NCBI GenBank assembly: GCA_031427625.1
Contig: JANPNV010000111.1
Coordinates: forward strand, 62,001 to 126,000
From: JADKIH01 sp031427625
GTDB lineage: Bacteria; Bacteroidota; Bacteroidia; AKYH767-A; 2013-40CM-41-45
Length of the DNA: 64,000 nt
Direction: 5' to 3'
A program made the translations under genes and the position numbers. Below, in pieces: positions 7,703-16,504 of this stretch (the first letter of the stretch is position 1; each line of letters begins with the position of its first letter). A model generated the notes under the pieces. The model was not told the DNA's origin. It saw only the letters and a program-made list of their open reading frames with translations, and ran no database searches.

Positions 7703-10137
7703 GATTTAACCTCTAGTGTTGAATTGTTTTTTAATTTTAAAATTCTTTTTCTTAAAGCTACAAGCGATCCGATAATCATCAGCAGGCAACCAGTCCAGAG
7801 GATGTTGATTCCAGGAAAAATAATTGCTTTCATGATGATGAATTCTTTCTTGTTTGATTTTCTTTCAGAAACGCTAATAACAATTCTCCCGTTTGCCGGT
7901 TCTATTTTATCGAATGAAAATCGCAGGCCAAGATCTGTGATTTCTGCATCTTTGGTAAGAATTGAAAAATCTTTAATAAGAAAGAGCGGCTCAGCCGTGT
8001 ATAATTTTTTATTAATATCCTCAACAAGAAGTTTAGCACCTACAACAAGATCAGAATCGCCGAGATTTAACGGAGCCCGGTCAATATTTTTATTTAATTC
8101 CTGAAGAATAATAAAACTATTGCTAGTCATGAATGTGTCGCCAACAGCCATCTCATGCGATTTAGCTGGAAGGTATTCTGTATGTTCATGTTGATCGCCC
8201 GGAGGGTCAACTTCAGCGTAAGTGATATGTGTATAGATATCCTTGTCAAAATAATGTTTCGTAGCCGGTTCAGCTACATTGCCCATTCTTTCATTTAATT
8301 GAACGAGCGGCTGAAGGTCGAATTCTTTTATCTTCTTTCCGGTTTGCTTATCAAGTGAAAAATAGCTGATGTTGTAATAAATATTTACGCCCTTCTTTTC
8401 TTTTCCTGTGTAGCTAACATAGTATGATCCCATAGGAAGAGTATCAATTTTCTGTTCGATCATGATGTTCTCTCTGTTTGGAATATCTTTTCCCAGATCA
8501 ATATTTTTTACATTCTGAGAGATGATTTCTTTTTTCGAATTAGAAATCAATGCACCGCATAGAATAAATGCAACTCCGATATGTGCAATGGATGGACCGG
8601 CGTTTGAAAATTTACCCTTCAATGTCCGGATAAAATAATCAAGATTTGCTACTGCTGCGAAGACAGAGGCGAAGAGCAATGCATAATAATGTATACGATA
8701 GGTGCCAAGAAAGAACGCTGATATTCCTGTAATAACAAGGGCTACAATAATGCTTGGTGAAATTTTCTTTATGAATATTTTCCAGTCAGTATTTTTATAT
8801 CTGAAGAATTGTCCGATGCCGATTAGCAGACTTATTAAAATAGCAACAGGAACCTGCCATTGATTGTAATGATCGATGGGATCGGCAGGCGGTGCCAGCT
8901 TGGAACCGAAAATTTTATTGATTACTGGAATTGAGGTTGTAAATGTAATTTGAATAGCTCCGATTACGAGTACAAGTGTCCCGATAAACATCCAGAATTC
9001 CCTCGAAGAAATATGTTCTTCTTCGGAATGTTCAAGCAGATGTTTTCTGTTGATGAATAGTTGAAGAATTGCAAATGCAAGGAAGAATAATAAATAAATT
9101 AACAAATGTCCCGTCATACCCAGATCTGTAAATGCATGTACGGATGAATCGCCGAGAATTCCACTACGCGTTAGAAATGTTGAATAGAGAATAAAAATGA
9201 AAGCCAGGATACTTAGAATAAAAGCAGAAAGTAATGCTCTGCCGCGATGAGAAAATATCAACATCACATGTGCTCCTGCGACGAGGAACATCCAGGGAAC
9301 AAGCGAGGCATTTTCTACCGGATCCCATGCCCAGAAACCACCGAAGCTAAGCGATTCATAAGCCCATGCAGCACCCATAAGAATTCCTGTTCCAAGAATC
9401 ATTACACCTGCAAAAGTCCATGGTAGTGCTGGACGAACCCATTCTGTTATTCGCTTTTGAATTAAAGCTGTCATAGCATATGCAAATGGAACGACAGTCA
9501 TGGCAAATCCAAGGAATAGCGTAGGAGGATGGATGGTCATCCAGTAATTCTGAAGCAAAGGATTGAGTCCACGCCCGTCTTTTATTCTGCTGAGATAATC
9601 AGGAAGTTTAATAAATGGGAGATTTGCAAAATCAGGGTGATCGCGAAGAAGAATAAAAGGGTTTGTGCCGATCTTATAATTAAAGATTACAACGCCAAGT
9701 ATCATTGAAGCAAGAAAAGTTTGTACGAGGCAAATGATAAACATTACGCCGCCTTCCCATGATTTTGCCGTGGCAATTACAATCCAGGATATCACACAAT
9801 GCCAGAACATCCAGAGAAGAAAACTTCCTTCCTGTCCTTCCCAAAAACAGGAAAGGATATATCTGAGAGGCATAATTGTATTGCTATGTTCCCATACATA
9901 GTAGTATTCAAAGCGGTGATTTACTATCAGATAAAACAGACTGGCAAAAATGCCGATGATTGAAAACGTCTGTATCGCAAATGATTTTCTCGCAAGCGAT
10001 CTCCATGATCTCTCGTTTGACCGAAAATATTTATAAAATGAAAAAGCACTAACAAGGGAGGCCGTAAAAGAAAGCATTACAAGCAGATTCCCAATCTTTC
10101 CCCAGATTAGCTGCTCTCCAATATATTGTATATCCAT
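7699..10137 (-). CDS. ccmF: CcmF-type heme lyase component of cytochrome c maturation
   Basis: An 812-residue inner-membrane protein with about 14-16 hydrophobic helices and a large periplasmic domain after residue ~520. CcmF takes heme from CcmE and helps ligate it to CxxCH motifs of apocytochromes. The tryptophan-rich WWD region is seen at residues 263-282 (SFGGFWAWDPVENASLVPW), the heme-handling domain of this superfamily. The upstream conserved stretch GLNPLLQNYWMTIHPPTLFLGF (190-211), with H203, is also typical of CcmF. The length exceeds the E. coli protein (~650) mainly in the C-terminal periplasmic part. It lies 25 bases after ccmE, and its stop overlaps the start of the DUF2520 gene. 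No ccmH or ccmG homologue follows, so apocytochrome reduction must be handled elsewhere. Confidence 0.93.
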   Translation of the reverse strand: MDIQYIGEQLIWGKIGNLLVMLSFTASLVSAFSFYKYFRSNERSWRSLARKSFAIQTFSIIGIFASLFYLIVNHRFEYYYVWEHSNTIMPLRYILSCFWEGQEGSFLLWMFWHCVISWIVIATAKSWEGGVMFIICLVQTFLASMILGVVIFNYKIGTNPFILLRDHPDFANLPFIKLPDYLSRIKDGRGLNPLLQNYWMTIHPPTLFLGFAMTVVPFAYAMTALIQKRITEWVRPALPWTFAGVMILGTGILMGAAWAYESLSFGGFWAWDPVENASLVPWMFLVAGAHVMLIFSHRGRALLSAFILSILAFIFILYSTFLTRSGILGDSSVHAFTDLGMTGHLLIYLLFFLAFAILQLFINRKHLLEHSEEEHISSREFWMFIGTLVLVIGAIQITFTTSIPVINKIFGSKLAPPADPIDHYNQWQVPVAILISLLIGIGQFFRYKNTDWKIFIKKISPSIIVALVITGISAFFLGTYRIHYYALLFASVFAAVANLDYFIRTLKGKFSNAGPSIAHIGVAFILCGALISNSKKEIISQNVKNIDLGKDIPNRENIMIEQKIDTLPMGSYYVSYTGKEKKGVNIYYNISYFSLDKQTGKKIKEFDLQPLVQLNERMGNVAEPATKHYFDKDIYTHITYAEVDPPGDQHEHTEYLPAKSHEMAVGDTFMTSNSFIILQELNKNIDRAPLNLGDSDLVVGAKLLVEDINKKLYTAEPLFLIKDFSILTKDAEITDLGLRFSFDKIEPANGRIVISVSERKSNKKEFIIMKAIIFPGINILWTGCLLMIIGSLVALRKRILKLKNNSTLEVKS

Positions 10138-10162
10138 TTAGGGTATTGACTTTTATAAAGCG

Positions 10163-10567
10163 TCAGCGGTTGTAGCTGACTGTTTTCATGTCCTCGCGAG
10201 GGTTGTTGTATTTTGAAGGACATTTCATAAGAACATCAGAAGCAATAAACTCATCATTATTCATTTTCCCAATCACAACAATTTGCTCTGATTTTTCGAA
10301 ATCCTGAGGTCGGGCTTTGTGGAGCACCACTTTTTTTTCTGCACCTTCATTGTCGATAAGGAAAAAAGAGAATAAGTCAGCGTCATTTTGAGGATTGTAA
10401 TCCTGAGGTTGCGACTTGTTTAGTTTTCCAACAACATGGTAGGTTTTAGTCGGATGTGAGGAAGCGATCTTAAACGATGCATATGTGCTTGAGTCAGCCA
10501 ATGTGCTAAGTATAGCACCAATGGCAACGGCAATAATAATAATGGCGATAATATGTGACTTCTTCAT
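10163..10567 (-). CDS. ccmE: Heme chaperone CcmE, cysteine (CxxxY) type
   Basis: A 134-residue periplasmic heme chaperone anchored by one N-terminal helix (residues 5-21). CcmE receives heme from CcmC and hands it to CcmF. The OB-fold core is recognised from TYHVVGKLN, DLFSFFLIDNEG and EQIVVIGKMNNDEFIASDVLMKC. In the enteric protein heme is bound covalently by a histidine in an HxxxY motif; here the equivalent motif is CPSKY, with C116 and Y120, as in the cysteine-type CcmE known from archaea and some bacteria. The ATG at 10567 is preferred over an upstream TTG at 10588 because a purine-rich stretch (AGGAG at about minus 10) precedes it. It stands between ccmD and ccmF on the same strand. Confidence 0.9.
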   Translation of the reverse strand: MKKSHIIAIIIIAVAIGAILSTLADSSTYASFKIASSHPTKTYHVVGKLNKSQPQDYNPQNDADLFSFFLIDNEGAEKKVVLHKARPQDFEKSEQIVVIGKMNNDEFIASDVLMKCPSKYNNPREDMKTVSYNR

Positions 10568-10585
10568 TTGCTTTCTCCTATGTCG

Positions 10586-10593
10586 CAAATTTA
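10586..10593 (-). promoter_or_regulatory. Possible internal -7 box before ccmE
   Basis: The minus strand reads TAAATTTG, matching TAnnTTTG, 18 bases before the ccmE ATG and after the end of ccmD. It could give ccmE-ccmF a secondary promoter within the ccm run; position alone supports it. Confidence 0.35.
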
Positions 10594-10636
10594 CGATTTA
10601 ATCTATGAATACAGACAGAGAACTGTTAAGGACAAC

Positions 10637-10870
10637 TTAATTCTGATTCGACCTTTTTTCCATTTCTCGCACTTTCCTGTCGATAGTAATCAGAAAAATT
10701 AATATTCCTGCAAGAACAACGGAAATTACAGATACAACAACATAAATTTTTCCATTTGAACGCATTACATCGGCCATTTCAACTTCAATTTGTTGCGCAT
10801 TCACAAAAAATGGCAAAATCATAAATGCTGAAAAAAGAGAGAAATAGGAGAGTTTAATAAATTTCTTCAT
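10637..10870 (-). CDS. ccmD: CcmD-like small membrane protein
   Basis: A 77-residue protein with an N-terminal signal-like hydrophobic segment (about 5-24, ending in VNAQ), then EVEMADVMRSNGKIYVVVSVISVVLAGILIFLITIDRKVREMEKR as a second membrane helix followed by a charged tail. This one-helix-plus-basic-tail design and the position between ccmC and ccmE match CcmD, which holds the CcmABC heme-release complex together. Sequence conservation in CcmD is low, so the call leans on layout and context. The frame is open further upstream from a TTG at 10936, but that would overlap ccmC; the ATG at 10870 leaves an eight-base gap after the ccmC stop. Confidence 0.75.
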   Translation of the reverse strand: MKKFIKLSYFSLFSAFMILPFFVNAQQIEVEMADVMRSNGKIYVVVSVISVVLAGILIFLITIDRKVREMEKRSNQN

Positions 10871-10878
10871 AGATAGGT

Positions 10879-11541
10879 TTATTGATTTTCGATTCGTTGA
10901 ATACGTTTGATTCTTACCCGTATTTCTGTAATCCATACTGCCAATAGCGACCAGGCAATAACGGCAGGATAAAATACTTTTCTCATATTATTGTCAAGGT
11001 CGTATGAACTGAAACCGGGATTACCTCCATTGCCTGGATGCAGTGAATCTGTTAGTCTTGGAAGAACCATTATAAACACAAGCATTAGTGTAAATGCAAA
11101 TATTCCATATACAGAGGCTAATCTTGCGCGTTTAAATTCATCTTCGACAGATCCTCTTAAAACAATATAAGCAAGGTATACAAGCATGGCAGCGGCTGCA
11201 CCGTTGAGTTTTGCATCGTTCACCCACCATGCGCCCCATGTATATTTTGCCCAGATACTTCCTGTAGTCAGCCCAAGAATACCAAGAAATATTCCTGTGA
11301 TTGCGCATTGCTCGGCCTTTATATCAAAATCGATATTGTTCGTACTTAAATATCTGATTCCGTAAATTAAGGATGAACTCATCATGATTAACATGGCAAA
11401 CCACATTGTAACGTGGAAGAACAGATTCCGAATTGATTCATGCAGGATGGCAAGCTTGGGTACAGGAACCATAAAGCCGGCGATCACAGTATAAAACAAC
11501 ATTATAATGCAAATCCATTTCCACCATTGAAGTTTAAACAT
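10879..11541 (-). CDS. ccmC: Heme exporter CcmC
   Basis: A 220-residue inner-membrane protein with six helices. CcmC loads heme onto CcmE in the periplasm. The tryptophan-rich motif is at WAKYTWGAWWVNDAKLNG, followed by a long helix AAAAMLVYLAYIVL. The usual WGxxWxWD pattern appears here as WGAWWVND, an Asn replacing one Trp. Two periplasmic histidines, in SIRNLFFHVTMWFAM and near LTDSLHPGNGG, fit the axial heme ligands known for CcmC. The length is slightly short of the E. coli protein (245). It follows ccmB by 59 bases and precedes ccmD by eight. The related CcsA/ResC family was considered, but order ccmB-C-D-E decides for CcmC. Confidence 0.9.
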   Translation of the reverse strand: MFKLQWWKWICIIMLFYTVIAGFMVPVPKLAILHESIRNLFFHVTMWFAMLIMMSSSLIYGIRYLSTNNIDFDIKAEQCAITGIFLGILGLTTGSIWAKYTWGAWWVNDAKLNGAAAAMLVYLAYIVLRGSVEDEFKRARLASVYGIFAFTLMLVFIMVLPRLTDSLHPGNGGNPGFSSYDLDNNMRKVFYPAVIAWSLLAVWITEIRVRIKRIQRIENQ

Positions 11542-11600
11542 GAATTATTTAGTTTTTGAAAAATGGTTTTCGATATATGTTCTCGGAAATTTCATCAGCC

Positions 11601-12254
11601 TTATTCTTTCCAAAGATAAGGAAACAGTAAATATGCTAAAGCTACTATTAGAACATTCATAGAAAGAAGAATTATGATTAGCGGCTGACTTACTGACCAG
11701 TTAAGTCCATCGATTGCATTTTTCGATAACCGGATAGTCGTCATAAGTAATGGAAGTATTACAGGGAAACTCAGTATGGGCATCAAAGCAGCACTATGGC
11801 CTGCTCGAGAAGCTATTGCCGACACCATTGATAAAACGGATGAAAGTCCCAAGCTGCCTAATATCATTACCAGGATAAACATCGACATATCCTGAACAGG
11901 ATTTCCTATAAATAATGAATAGAAAAAGAGATTGAAGAATGACAACAGCATCATCAATAGGAAATTGTAGAATATCTTTGATAGGATAATGGCCCTTGGA
12001 TCTGCCAGTGTATAATAGTAAAGCGCTCTTCCGCTGGACTCCTGCAAAAAACTTTTTGCAATCGCATTAACACCGGCAAACAGTTGAATTATCCAGAATA
12101 GTGCATTCCAGACGGGCACATCCAGAATTTCTTTAAACGATAAATAGCAGATAAATACAGTGGCTCCTACATAAAGCAGTAATCCATTGAAAGCATACTT
12201 TTGTCGCCATTCAAGCCGGATTTCTTTTTCTACTAAGGCTAAAAATGCATTCAT
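11601..12254 (-). CDS. ccmB: Heme exporter membrane subunit CcmB
   Basis: A 217-residue protein with six membrane helices, matching the ABC-type permease CcmB (about 220 residues). With the ATPase CcmA it drives release of heme-loaded CcmE from CcmC. It begins ALVEKEIRLEWRQKYAFNG, the amphipathic N-terminal segment that opens CcmB proteins, and has LQESSGRALYYYTLADPRAIILSKI and SRAGHSAALMPILSFPVILPLL in the conserved centre. The start is ATG at 12254; a TTG at 12281 is in frame but unneeded. It heads the leftward ccm run and is divergent from bshB1. The ATPase gene ccmA, usually next to ccmB in proteobacteria, is not in the window. Confidence 0.88.
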   Translation of the reverse strand: MNAFLALVEKEIRLEWRQKYAFNGLLLYVGATVFICYLSFKEILDVPVWNALFWIIQLFAGVNAIAKSFLQESSGRALYYYTLADPRAIILSKIFYNFLLMMLLSFFNLFFYSLFIGNPVQDMSMFILVMILGSLGLSSVLSMVSAIASRAGHSAALMPILSFPVILPLLMTTIRLSKNAIDGLNWSVSQPLIIILLSMNVLIVALAYLLFPYLWKE

Positions 12255-12331
12255 AATAAGAAATCGAAGTTGTAATCTCAAGGCCGAAATTAGAAAAGAT
12301 TTGTCATCAAGGCTTTGGTCTTGCTTTTTAT

Positions 12332-12339
12332 TATTTTTG
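12332..12339 (+). promoter_or_regulatory. Bacteroidota -7 box for bshB1
   Basis: TATTTTTG matches TAnnTTTG, 21 bases before the bshB1 ATG at 12361, in the 106-base divergent region shared with ccmB. Confidence 0.5.
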
Positions 12340-12360
12340 AAACTTTAGATAACTAAAACT

Positions 12361-13077
12361 ATGAAACTAGATATTCTTGCCTTTGGAGCTCACCCTGATG
12401 ATGTAGAGCTTAGCGCTTCTGGAACCCTGATAAAGCAAATGGAGATGGGTTATAAGTGCGGAATTGTGGACCTTACGCGTGGAGAACTAGGCACTCGTGG
12501 TAGTGCTGAAATCAGAGATAAAGAAGCTGCCAGGTCATCAGAGATAATGGGAATCCACATCAGGGAGAATTTAAAGATGGAAGACGGATTTTTTCAAAAC
12601 GATAAGCCGCATCAGCTAAAAATTGTTTCTGTAATCAGAAAGTACCAGCCGCAGATTATATTATGCAATGCTATTAATGACAGGCATCCAGATCATGCAC
12701 GTGCAGCAGCACTTATCTTAAATGCCGTTTTTCTAGCTGGACTTGCAAAAGTAAAAACAGAGCAGGAAGGAGTAGAGCAGGAGCGTTGGAAGGTGAAAGC
12801 TGTTTATCACTATATACAGGATAAGTACATCAAGCCTGATATTATTATTGATATAAGTAGCTGTTGGAATAAAAAGATGGAAACAATAAAAGCATTCAGT
12901 TCCCAGTTTTATAATCCTGAATCCAATGAGCCTGATACGGCAATTTCAGGAAAAGATTTTATGGAATTCCTTTCAGCAAGAGCGATAGAAATGGGACGAA
13001 ATATTGGAGCTAATTATGCTGAAGCATTTTCTGTAACTCGTACCCCGGGAGTTAAAAACCTTTTTGATCTTACCTGA
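12361..13077 (+). CDS. bshB1: Bacillithiol biosynthesis deacetylase BshB1
   Basis: A 238-residue zinc deacetylase of the LmbE/PIG-L family. BshB1 removes the acetyl group from GlcNAc-malate, the middle step of bacillithiol synthesis, leaving a free amine for BshC to add cysteine. The metal site is in AFGAHPDDVELSASG (His-Pro-Asp-Asp) and the third ligand is in NDRHPDHARAAALI. LTRGELGTRGSAEIR and AFSSQFYNPES are further motifs of the BshB1 branch. It is transcribed alone, divergent from ccmB and bounded by a strong hairpin. bshA and bshC are not in the window. A role in thiol redox balance alongside the nearby thioredoxin-fold proteins is plausible but not shown by position. Confidence 0.92.
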   Translation: MKLDILAFGAHPDDVELSASGTLIKQMEMGYKCGIVDLTRGELGTRGSAEIRDKEAARSSEIMGIHIRENLKMEDGFFQNDKPHQLKIVSVIRKYQPQIILCNAINDRHPDHARAAALILNAVFLAGLAKVKTEQEGVEQERWKVKAVYHYIQDKYIKPDIIIDISSCWNKKMETIKAFSSQFYNPESNEPDTAISGKDFMEFLSARAIEMGRNIGANYAEAFSVTRTPGVKNLFDLT

Positions 13078-13093
13078 AAAAAATTAAGCAAAA

Positions 13094-13125
13094 AAAAAAC
13101 TCCGAAAATTTTCCGGAGTTTTTTT
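13094..13125. terminator. Bidirectional rho-independent terminator
   Basis: A hairpin with arms AAAAACTCCG and CGGAGTTTTT around an A/T loop, with poly-A on the left and poly-T on the right. It sits between the 3' ends of bshB1 (rightward) and the T9SS protein gene (leftward) and can serve both. Confidence 0.85.
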
Positions 13126-13137
13126 AACAATAATTTA

Positions 13138-15120
13138 TTACTGAACGATCATCTTCTTAGTAGATTTCTGTCCACCTGCTTCAACAGTATAAGTATAAAT
13201 ACCCGGACTCCAGTTAGCAGTATTGAAATTCATTGTGTGAAGACCTGCTGGCATTGAACCAACATTCTGGCTGTATATGCTTTTACCGATAAGATCGTAA
13301 ACGTTGATCTTAACATTTGCATTTTTCTTCAGATTGATATTGAAATAAGTTACGTTAACGGCAGGATTCGGATAATTCTGAGTAATGAAAAGGTCACCTG
13401 AATTATTTGTTTCGATTCCTACAGTATTCGTTTTTACACGTGCAAAAATAATATCACTTGATTTTGTATTGTTATTATTATGGTCACAAACAATAGTTGT
13501 CGCAGCAAGTGCAACACCAGGATATTCATCACGCTGATATAATACATAAGCGCAAGAATCATCAACAAGTCTACCAGTACAAGCAAAAACGGCTTCTTGT
13601 AAATAACCATTACCACCATCAGCAATTGAAGGAACAATGTCGTATGGGTATGTCCATGTGTTTGGATCGTAAGGTGGAGCTAGTGTCATCATATAAACAT
13701 GGCGGTGTGCTTGTTTATAGGTAATTACATCTGCGCTTTCATCGATTGTCTGATAAGTCAGATAAATAATTCCAGTATTTGGATTGATACCGGCAGAAGG
13801 CATTTGTGTAATTCCACCACCATACGTTCCCCATTGAAGACCGCAAGTAGTTGTATCTGTTCCTACATTCAATACAGAATCTCCGTTGAAGTCCTGAGCA
13901 GCGGCAATTGCAATATAACCGTTCTGGCCAAGATTTAAACTTTCATTCCAGTAAAATAGGTTATCTACACCTGGGAAGTAATTATATGATAGATCAACAG
14001 AGTCGTCAAGAAGAGTGTAATCGGAAAACCATACATGCGCCATACCGTTATTGTCTAACAATACTTTTGCATCACCAGAGTTTGTAGGAATTCTATCAGC
14101 TATACTATCAGCATTTGTATCAGTCGGCATATCAATTACCCACATTGGAATTGGAAACTGCTGAATGATGGTTTTTGTCCAGGTAACTCCTGCATCGTAT
14201 GATTTTAATAATCCAACATCAGTAGTTGGATCTGAAAATACTATAGCAACTGTGTCTCCAATAGCATCGATCGAATATTCATCTCCACCAAATCCTTTGT
14301 AAAATGTAGAATCAATTAATTGGATAATAGTTTTAGGTCCCCATGTTTGTCCACCATCTGTTGACTTCGCAAAAAAGATTGGTCCGTTTTGTCCGGCAAC
14401 AATATGTGGAGGAGCAGTAGTAGAAGCTGCTGCTCCGCTACCTTGGAATACCACATAAACATTATTATTTGTGCGTCCTGCACAAGCTTTTGGCCATGTA
14501 TCATAAGCATGTCCCCATGGATAACTTAATGTCCATGCGCCAGTACCTTTTTGAGCACGCCAGTTAATAGCAATCTGGTTAGAATCTCCACCAGCGGCAG
14601 AGTGTGCAATACTCATTTCCGCACCCGATTGAGAAACAACGATGTTTGTAAATCCTGTACGAACACTTCCTTCTTCACGAAGGGTTGGACCACCCGGGTA
14701 AAGCCATCCCGCTGGAGAAAGATAATTGTAACCAGTTCCGCGATTCGGGAATATTGGTGTTGTAATTTGAATGGCATCCGGTGAGAATGTCCATGCACAA
14801 GAAAATGTGCCATCACCATTTACAACCAGACGATTACTGATAGAATTGTTTGTCTGAAGATCATAATAAGTATAACCCGCAGTTTCTTCCTGAGCAACCG
14901 GAAGTCCAGCAGCATTTGGAGCGGTTGTTGGCGGTTGAGTTGCAAGTGGTTGTCCATTGTCAACAGCTTGAGCTGCTCTTAATGGAACTCTTACTTTGTA
15001 ATTTTTTAATGCAGCTGGTGCATTTGCTTTACGAAAACCAACCGGATATCGCTGTGCAACCTGCGCCATGGTACTGTAGCCCAATGCAATAGCCAGGCAG
15101 AGTAGTAAACCTTTTTTCAT
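13138..15120 (-). CDS. Secreted T9SS-sorted protein with BNR/sialidase-like repeats
   Basis: A 660-residue secreted protein of unknown function. Residues 1-19 (MKKGLLLCLAIALGYSTMAQ) are a Sec signal peptide. The central part contains Asp-box-like turns, STDGGQTWGPKTI and SYDAGVTWTKTI, as found in BNR/sialidase-type beta-propellers, but I see no sialidase catalytic arginines, so an enzymatic role is not claimed. The last ~80 residues form a type IX secretion sorting domain: NYPNPAVNVTYFNINL, then VYDLIGKSIYSQNV, SPGIYTYTVEAGGQ and a KKMIVQ end. The protein should therefore cross the outer membrane by T9SS and be anchored or released. The N-terminal region after the signal is proline/threonine-rich and linker-like. 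It ends at a shared terminator and has its own promoter. Confidence 0.85.
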   Translation of the reverse strand: MKKGLLLCLAIALGYSTMAQVAQRYPVGFRKANAPAALKNYKVRVPLRAAQAVDNGQPLATQPPTTAPNAAGLPVAQEETAGYTYYDLQTNNSISNRLVVNGDGTFSCAWTFSPDAIQITTPIFPNRGTGYNYLSPAGWLYPGGPTLREEGSVRTGFTNIVVSQSGAEMSIAHSAAGGDSNQIAINWRAQKGTGAWTLSYPWGHAYDTWPKACAGRTNNNVYVVFQGSGAAASTTAPPHIVAGQNGPIFFAKSTDGGQTWGPKTIIQLIDSTFYKGFGGDEYSIDAIGDTVAIVFSDPTTDVGLLKSYDAGVTWTKTIIQQFPIPMWVIDMPTDTNADSIADRIPTNSGDAKVLLDNNGMAHVWFSDYTLLDDSVDLSYNYFPGVDNLFYWNESLNLGQNGYIAIAAAQDFNGDSVLNVGTDTTTCGLQWGTYGGGITQMPSAGINPNTGIIYLTYQTIDESADVITYKQAHRHVYMMTLAPPYDPNTWTYPYDIVPSIADGGNGYLQEAVFACTGRLVDDSCAYVLYQRDEYPGVALAATTIVCDHNNNNTKSSDIIFARVKTNTVGIETNNSGDLFITQNYPNPAVNVTYFNINLKKNANVKINVYDLIGKSIYSQNVGSMPAGLHTMNFNTANWSPGIYTYTVEAGGQKSTKKMIVQ

Positions 15121-15166
15121 TTTTATTCGAATTGTTTGGTTAGATTTTTTGAACTTGTTGTCTTGG

Positions 15167-15174
15167 CAAATTTA
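15167..15174 (-). promoter_or_regulatory. Bacteroidota -7 box for the T9SS protein
   Basis: The minus strand reads TAAATTTG (TAnnTTTG), 46 bases before the ATG at 15120, within a 173-base intergenic stretch that holds nothing else recognisable. Confidence 0.5.
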
Positions 15175-15293
15175 GGCAAATGAATGGTTTTTACAAGCAA
15201 AAGAATGTCTGATTTTGTCTATTACTTTGTATTTCGGTCATTAATATGTCAGAATCAACGCTTATGAATAGTTATCACTTCACAAAGTAGATT

Positions 15294-16463
15294 TTACTGT
15301 GCCTTAACAACTGACTGATACAGATTGTCGAATTTTTCACCTGTACTTTCTGATGAGAATAGCTGATTGGCGTAATCAGAAATTTGCAAGGCATTGTATT
15401 CTCTATAATGATCGAGCATGAATAGAAACTTCTCCTTTAATTCTTCATTATCATCTGGCTTAAAAAGAATTCCTGTTTTATCAGTGACGAATTCTTCCGG
15501 ACCACCACATCGGGTAGCAAGTACAGGTTTGCCACAGCTCATGGCCTCTGCACAGATAAGCGAAAAAGTTTCAAAGCGGCTGTTCATTATCAAAAAGTCA
15601 GAATCCTGCAGATAGTTGTATACCTCTTTATTTGTTTTCAATCCGAGGAAGAATATTGTTTTATCGAGAAGGTTGTATTGGCGTGCAAGATTCTTCAACA
15701 TAATTTCGTCACGTCCTCTTCCAATAATATTTAAGCGGAACTTAACACCCGGAGGAAGACCGGATATCATAGAAATAACTCCACTGATATTTTTTATATC
15801 GTCAACCAGATCGGCAACGAGAAGAACATTTACATAGTCAGAAAAAGATTGTTTCACTTTAATGTCAGGAGTTTCAATAACATTGGGAATAATTTGATAG
15901 TTGGAATTAGAAAGTCCATGCTCATTCATTTTTTTTGCAAGTACTTTAGAAACACAAGTGACTGCAGCACTTCTCGAAATCAGAAATCGAATGATATACT
16001 TTTTTAGCCATGAAAAGCCGGAATACTTTGCCGTAAGAAAACCAGACCATTGCTCAGAAATAATAAACGGAATTTTATATTTATTTGACAGCCGCCAGCA
16101 CACCATGGCTGTGCGAGTGAGTATATAAGAATGTAACAGATCAGGATTTCTTTTTTTATCAGAAAGTATTTTTATTCCTTTTTTGACTGAACAAAAATAT
16201 CTAAACGGATTTATTACTTTCCTGAAAATGGATGTATCGCCTTTGTAAAAGACGATTAGTTCGTAAAGACCACTTTCATCCACTTCAATTATTTTATTTT
16301 TTTCATTCTGTAGAGGATCAGCATGAATATATAAAATTGAAACGTCATTGTATCGGGAAATTGCCTGAGCATGTTTTTGAATAAACACACCTAGCTGTGG
16401 GTCATCTGGATTTGGATACCACTTGGCAATCATCCATACATTTAATCTGGTTTTGCTCACCAT
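15294..16463 (-). CDS. Glycosyltransferase, GT4 family
   Basis: A 389-residue GT-B enzyme. The N-terminal half starts LNVWMIAKWYPNPDDPQLGVFIQKHAQAI, the acceptor-side domain of GT4 proteins. The donor domain has NVIETPDI, LLVADLVDDIKNISGVI, IIGRGRD and IFFLGLKTNKEVYNYLQDSDFLIMNSRFETFSLICAEAMSCGKPVLAT, including the E-x7-E-like loop (Glu-Thr-Phe ... Glu-Ala) that binds the nucleotide sugar. It should transfer a sugar in the cytoplasm to a lipid-linked or surface glycan; donor and acceptor are unknown. It stands alone between a T9SS protein and a copper ATPase, so context gives no pathway. The start is ATG at 16463; the upstream region has only a near match to the -7 box (TTACTTTG). Confidence 0.86.
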   Translation of the reverse strand: MVSKTRLNVWMIAKWYPNPDDPQLGVFIQKHAQAISRYNDVSILYIHADPLQNEKNKIIEVDESGLYELIVFYKGDTSIFRKVINPFRYFCSVKKGIKILSDKKRNPDLLHSYILTRTAMVCWRLSNKYKIPFIISEQWSGFLTAKYSGFSWLKKYIIRFLISRSAAVTCVSKVLAKKMNEHGLSNSNYQIIPNVIETPDIKVKQSFSDYVNVLLVADLVDDIKNISGVISMISGLPPGVKFRLNIIGRGRDEIMLKNLARQYNLLDKTIFFLGLKTNKEVYNYLQDSDFLIMNSRFETFSLICAEAMSCGKPVLATRCGGPEEFVTDKTGILFKPDDNEELKEKFLFMLDHYREYNALQISDYANQLFSSESTGEKFDNLYQSVVKAQ

Positions 16464-16504
16464 AATTTTTCTCCTGCCGCAAAGTAAGCAGAATACGATA
16501 TAAA

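Noticed and set aside
14551..15092. Open frames antisense to the T9SS protein gene (14551-14784, 14850-15092)
   Set aside because: They lie wholly inside a well-supported gene with signal peptide and sorting domain, and have no family resemblance or promoter.
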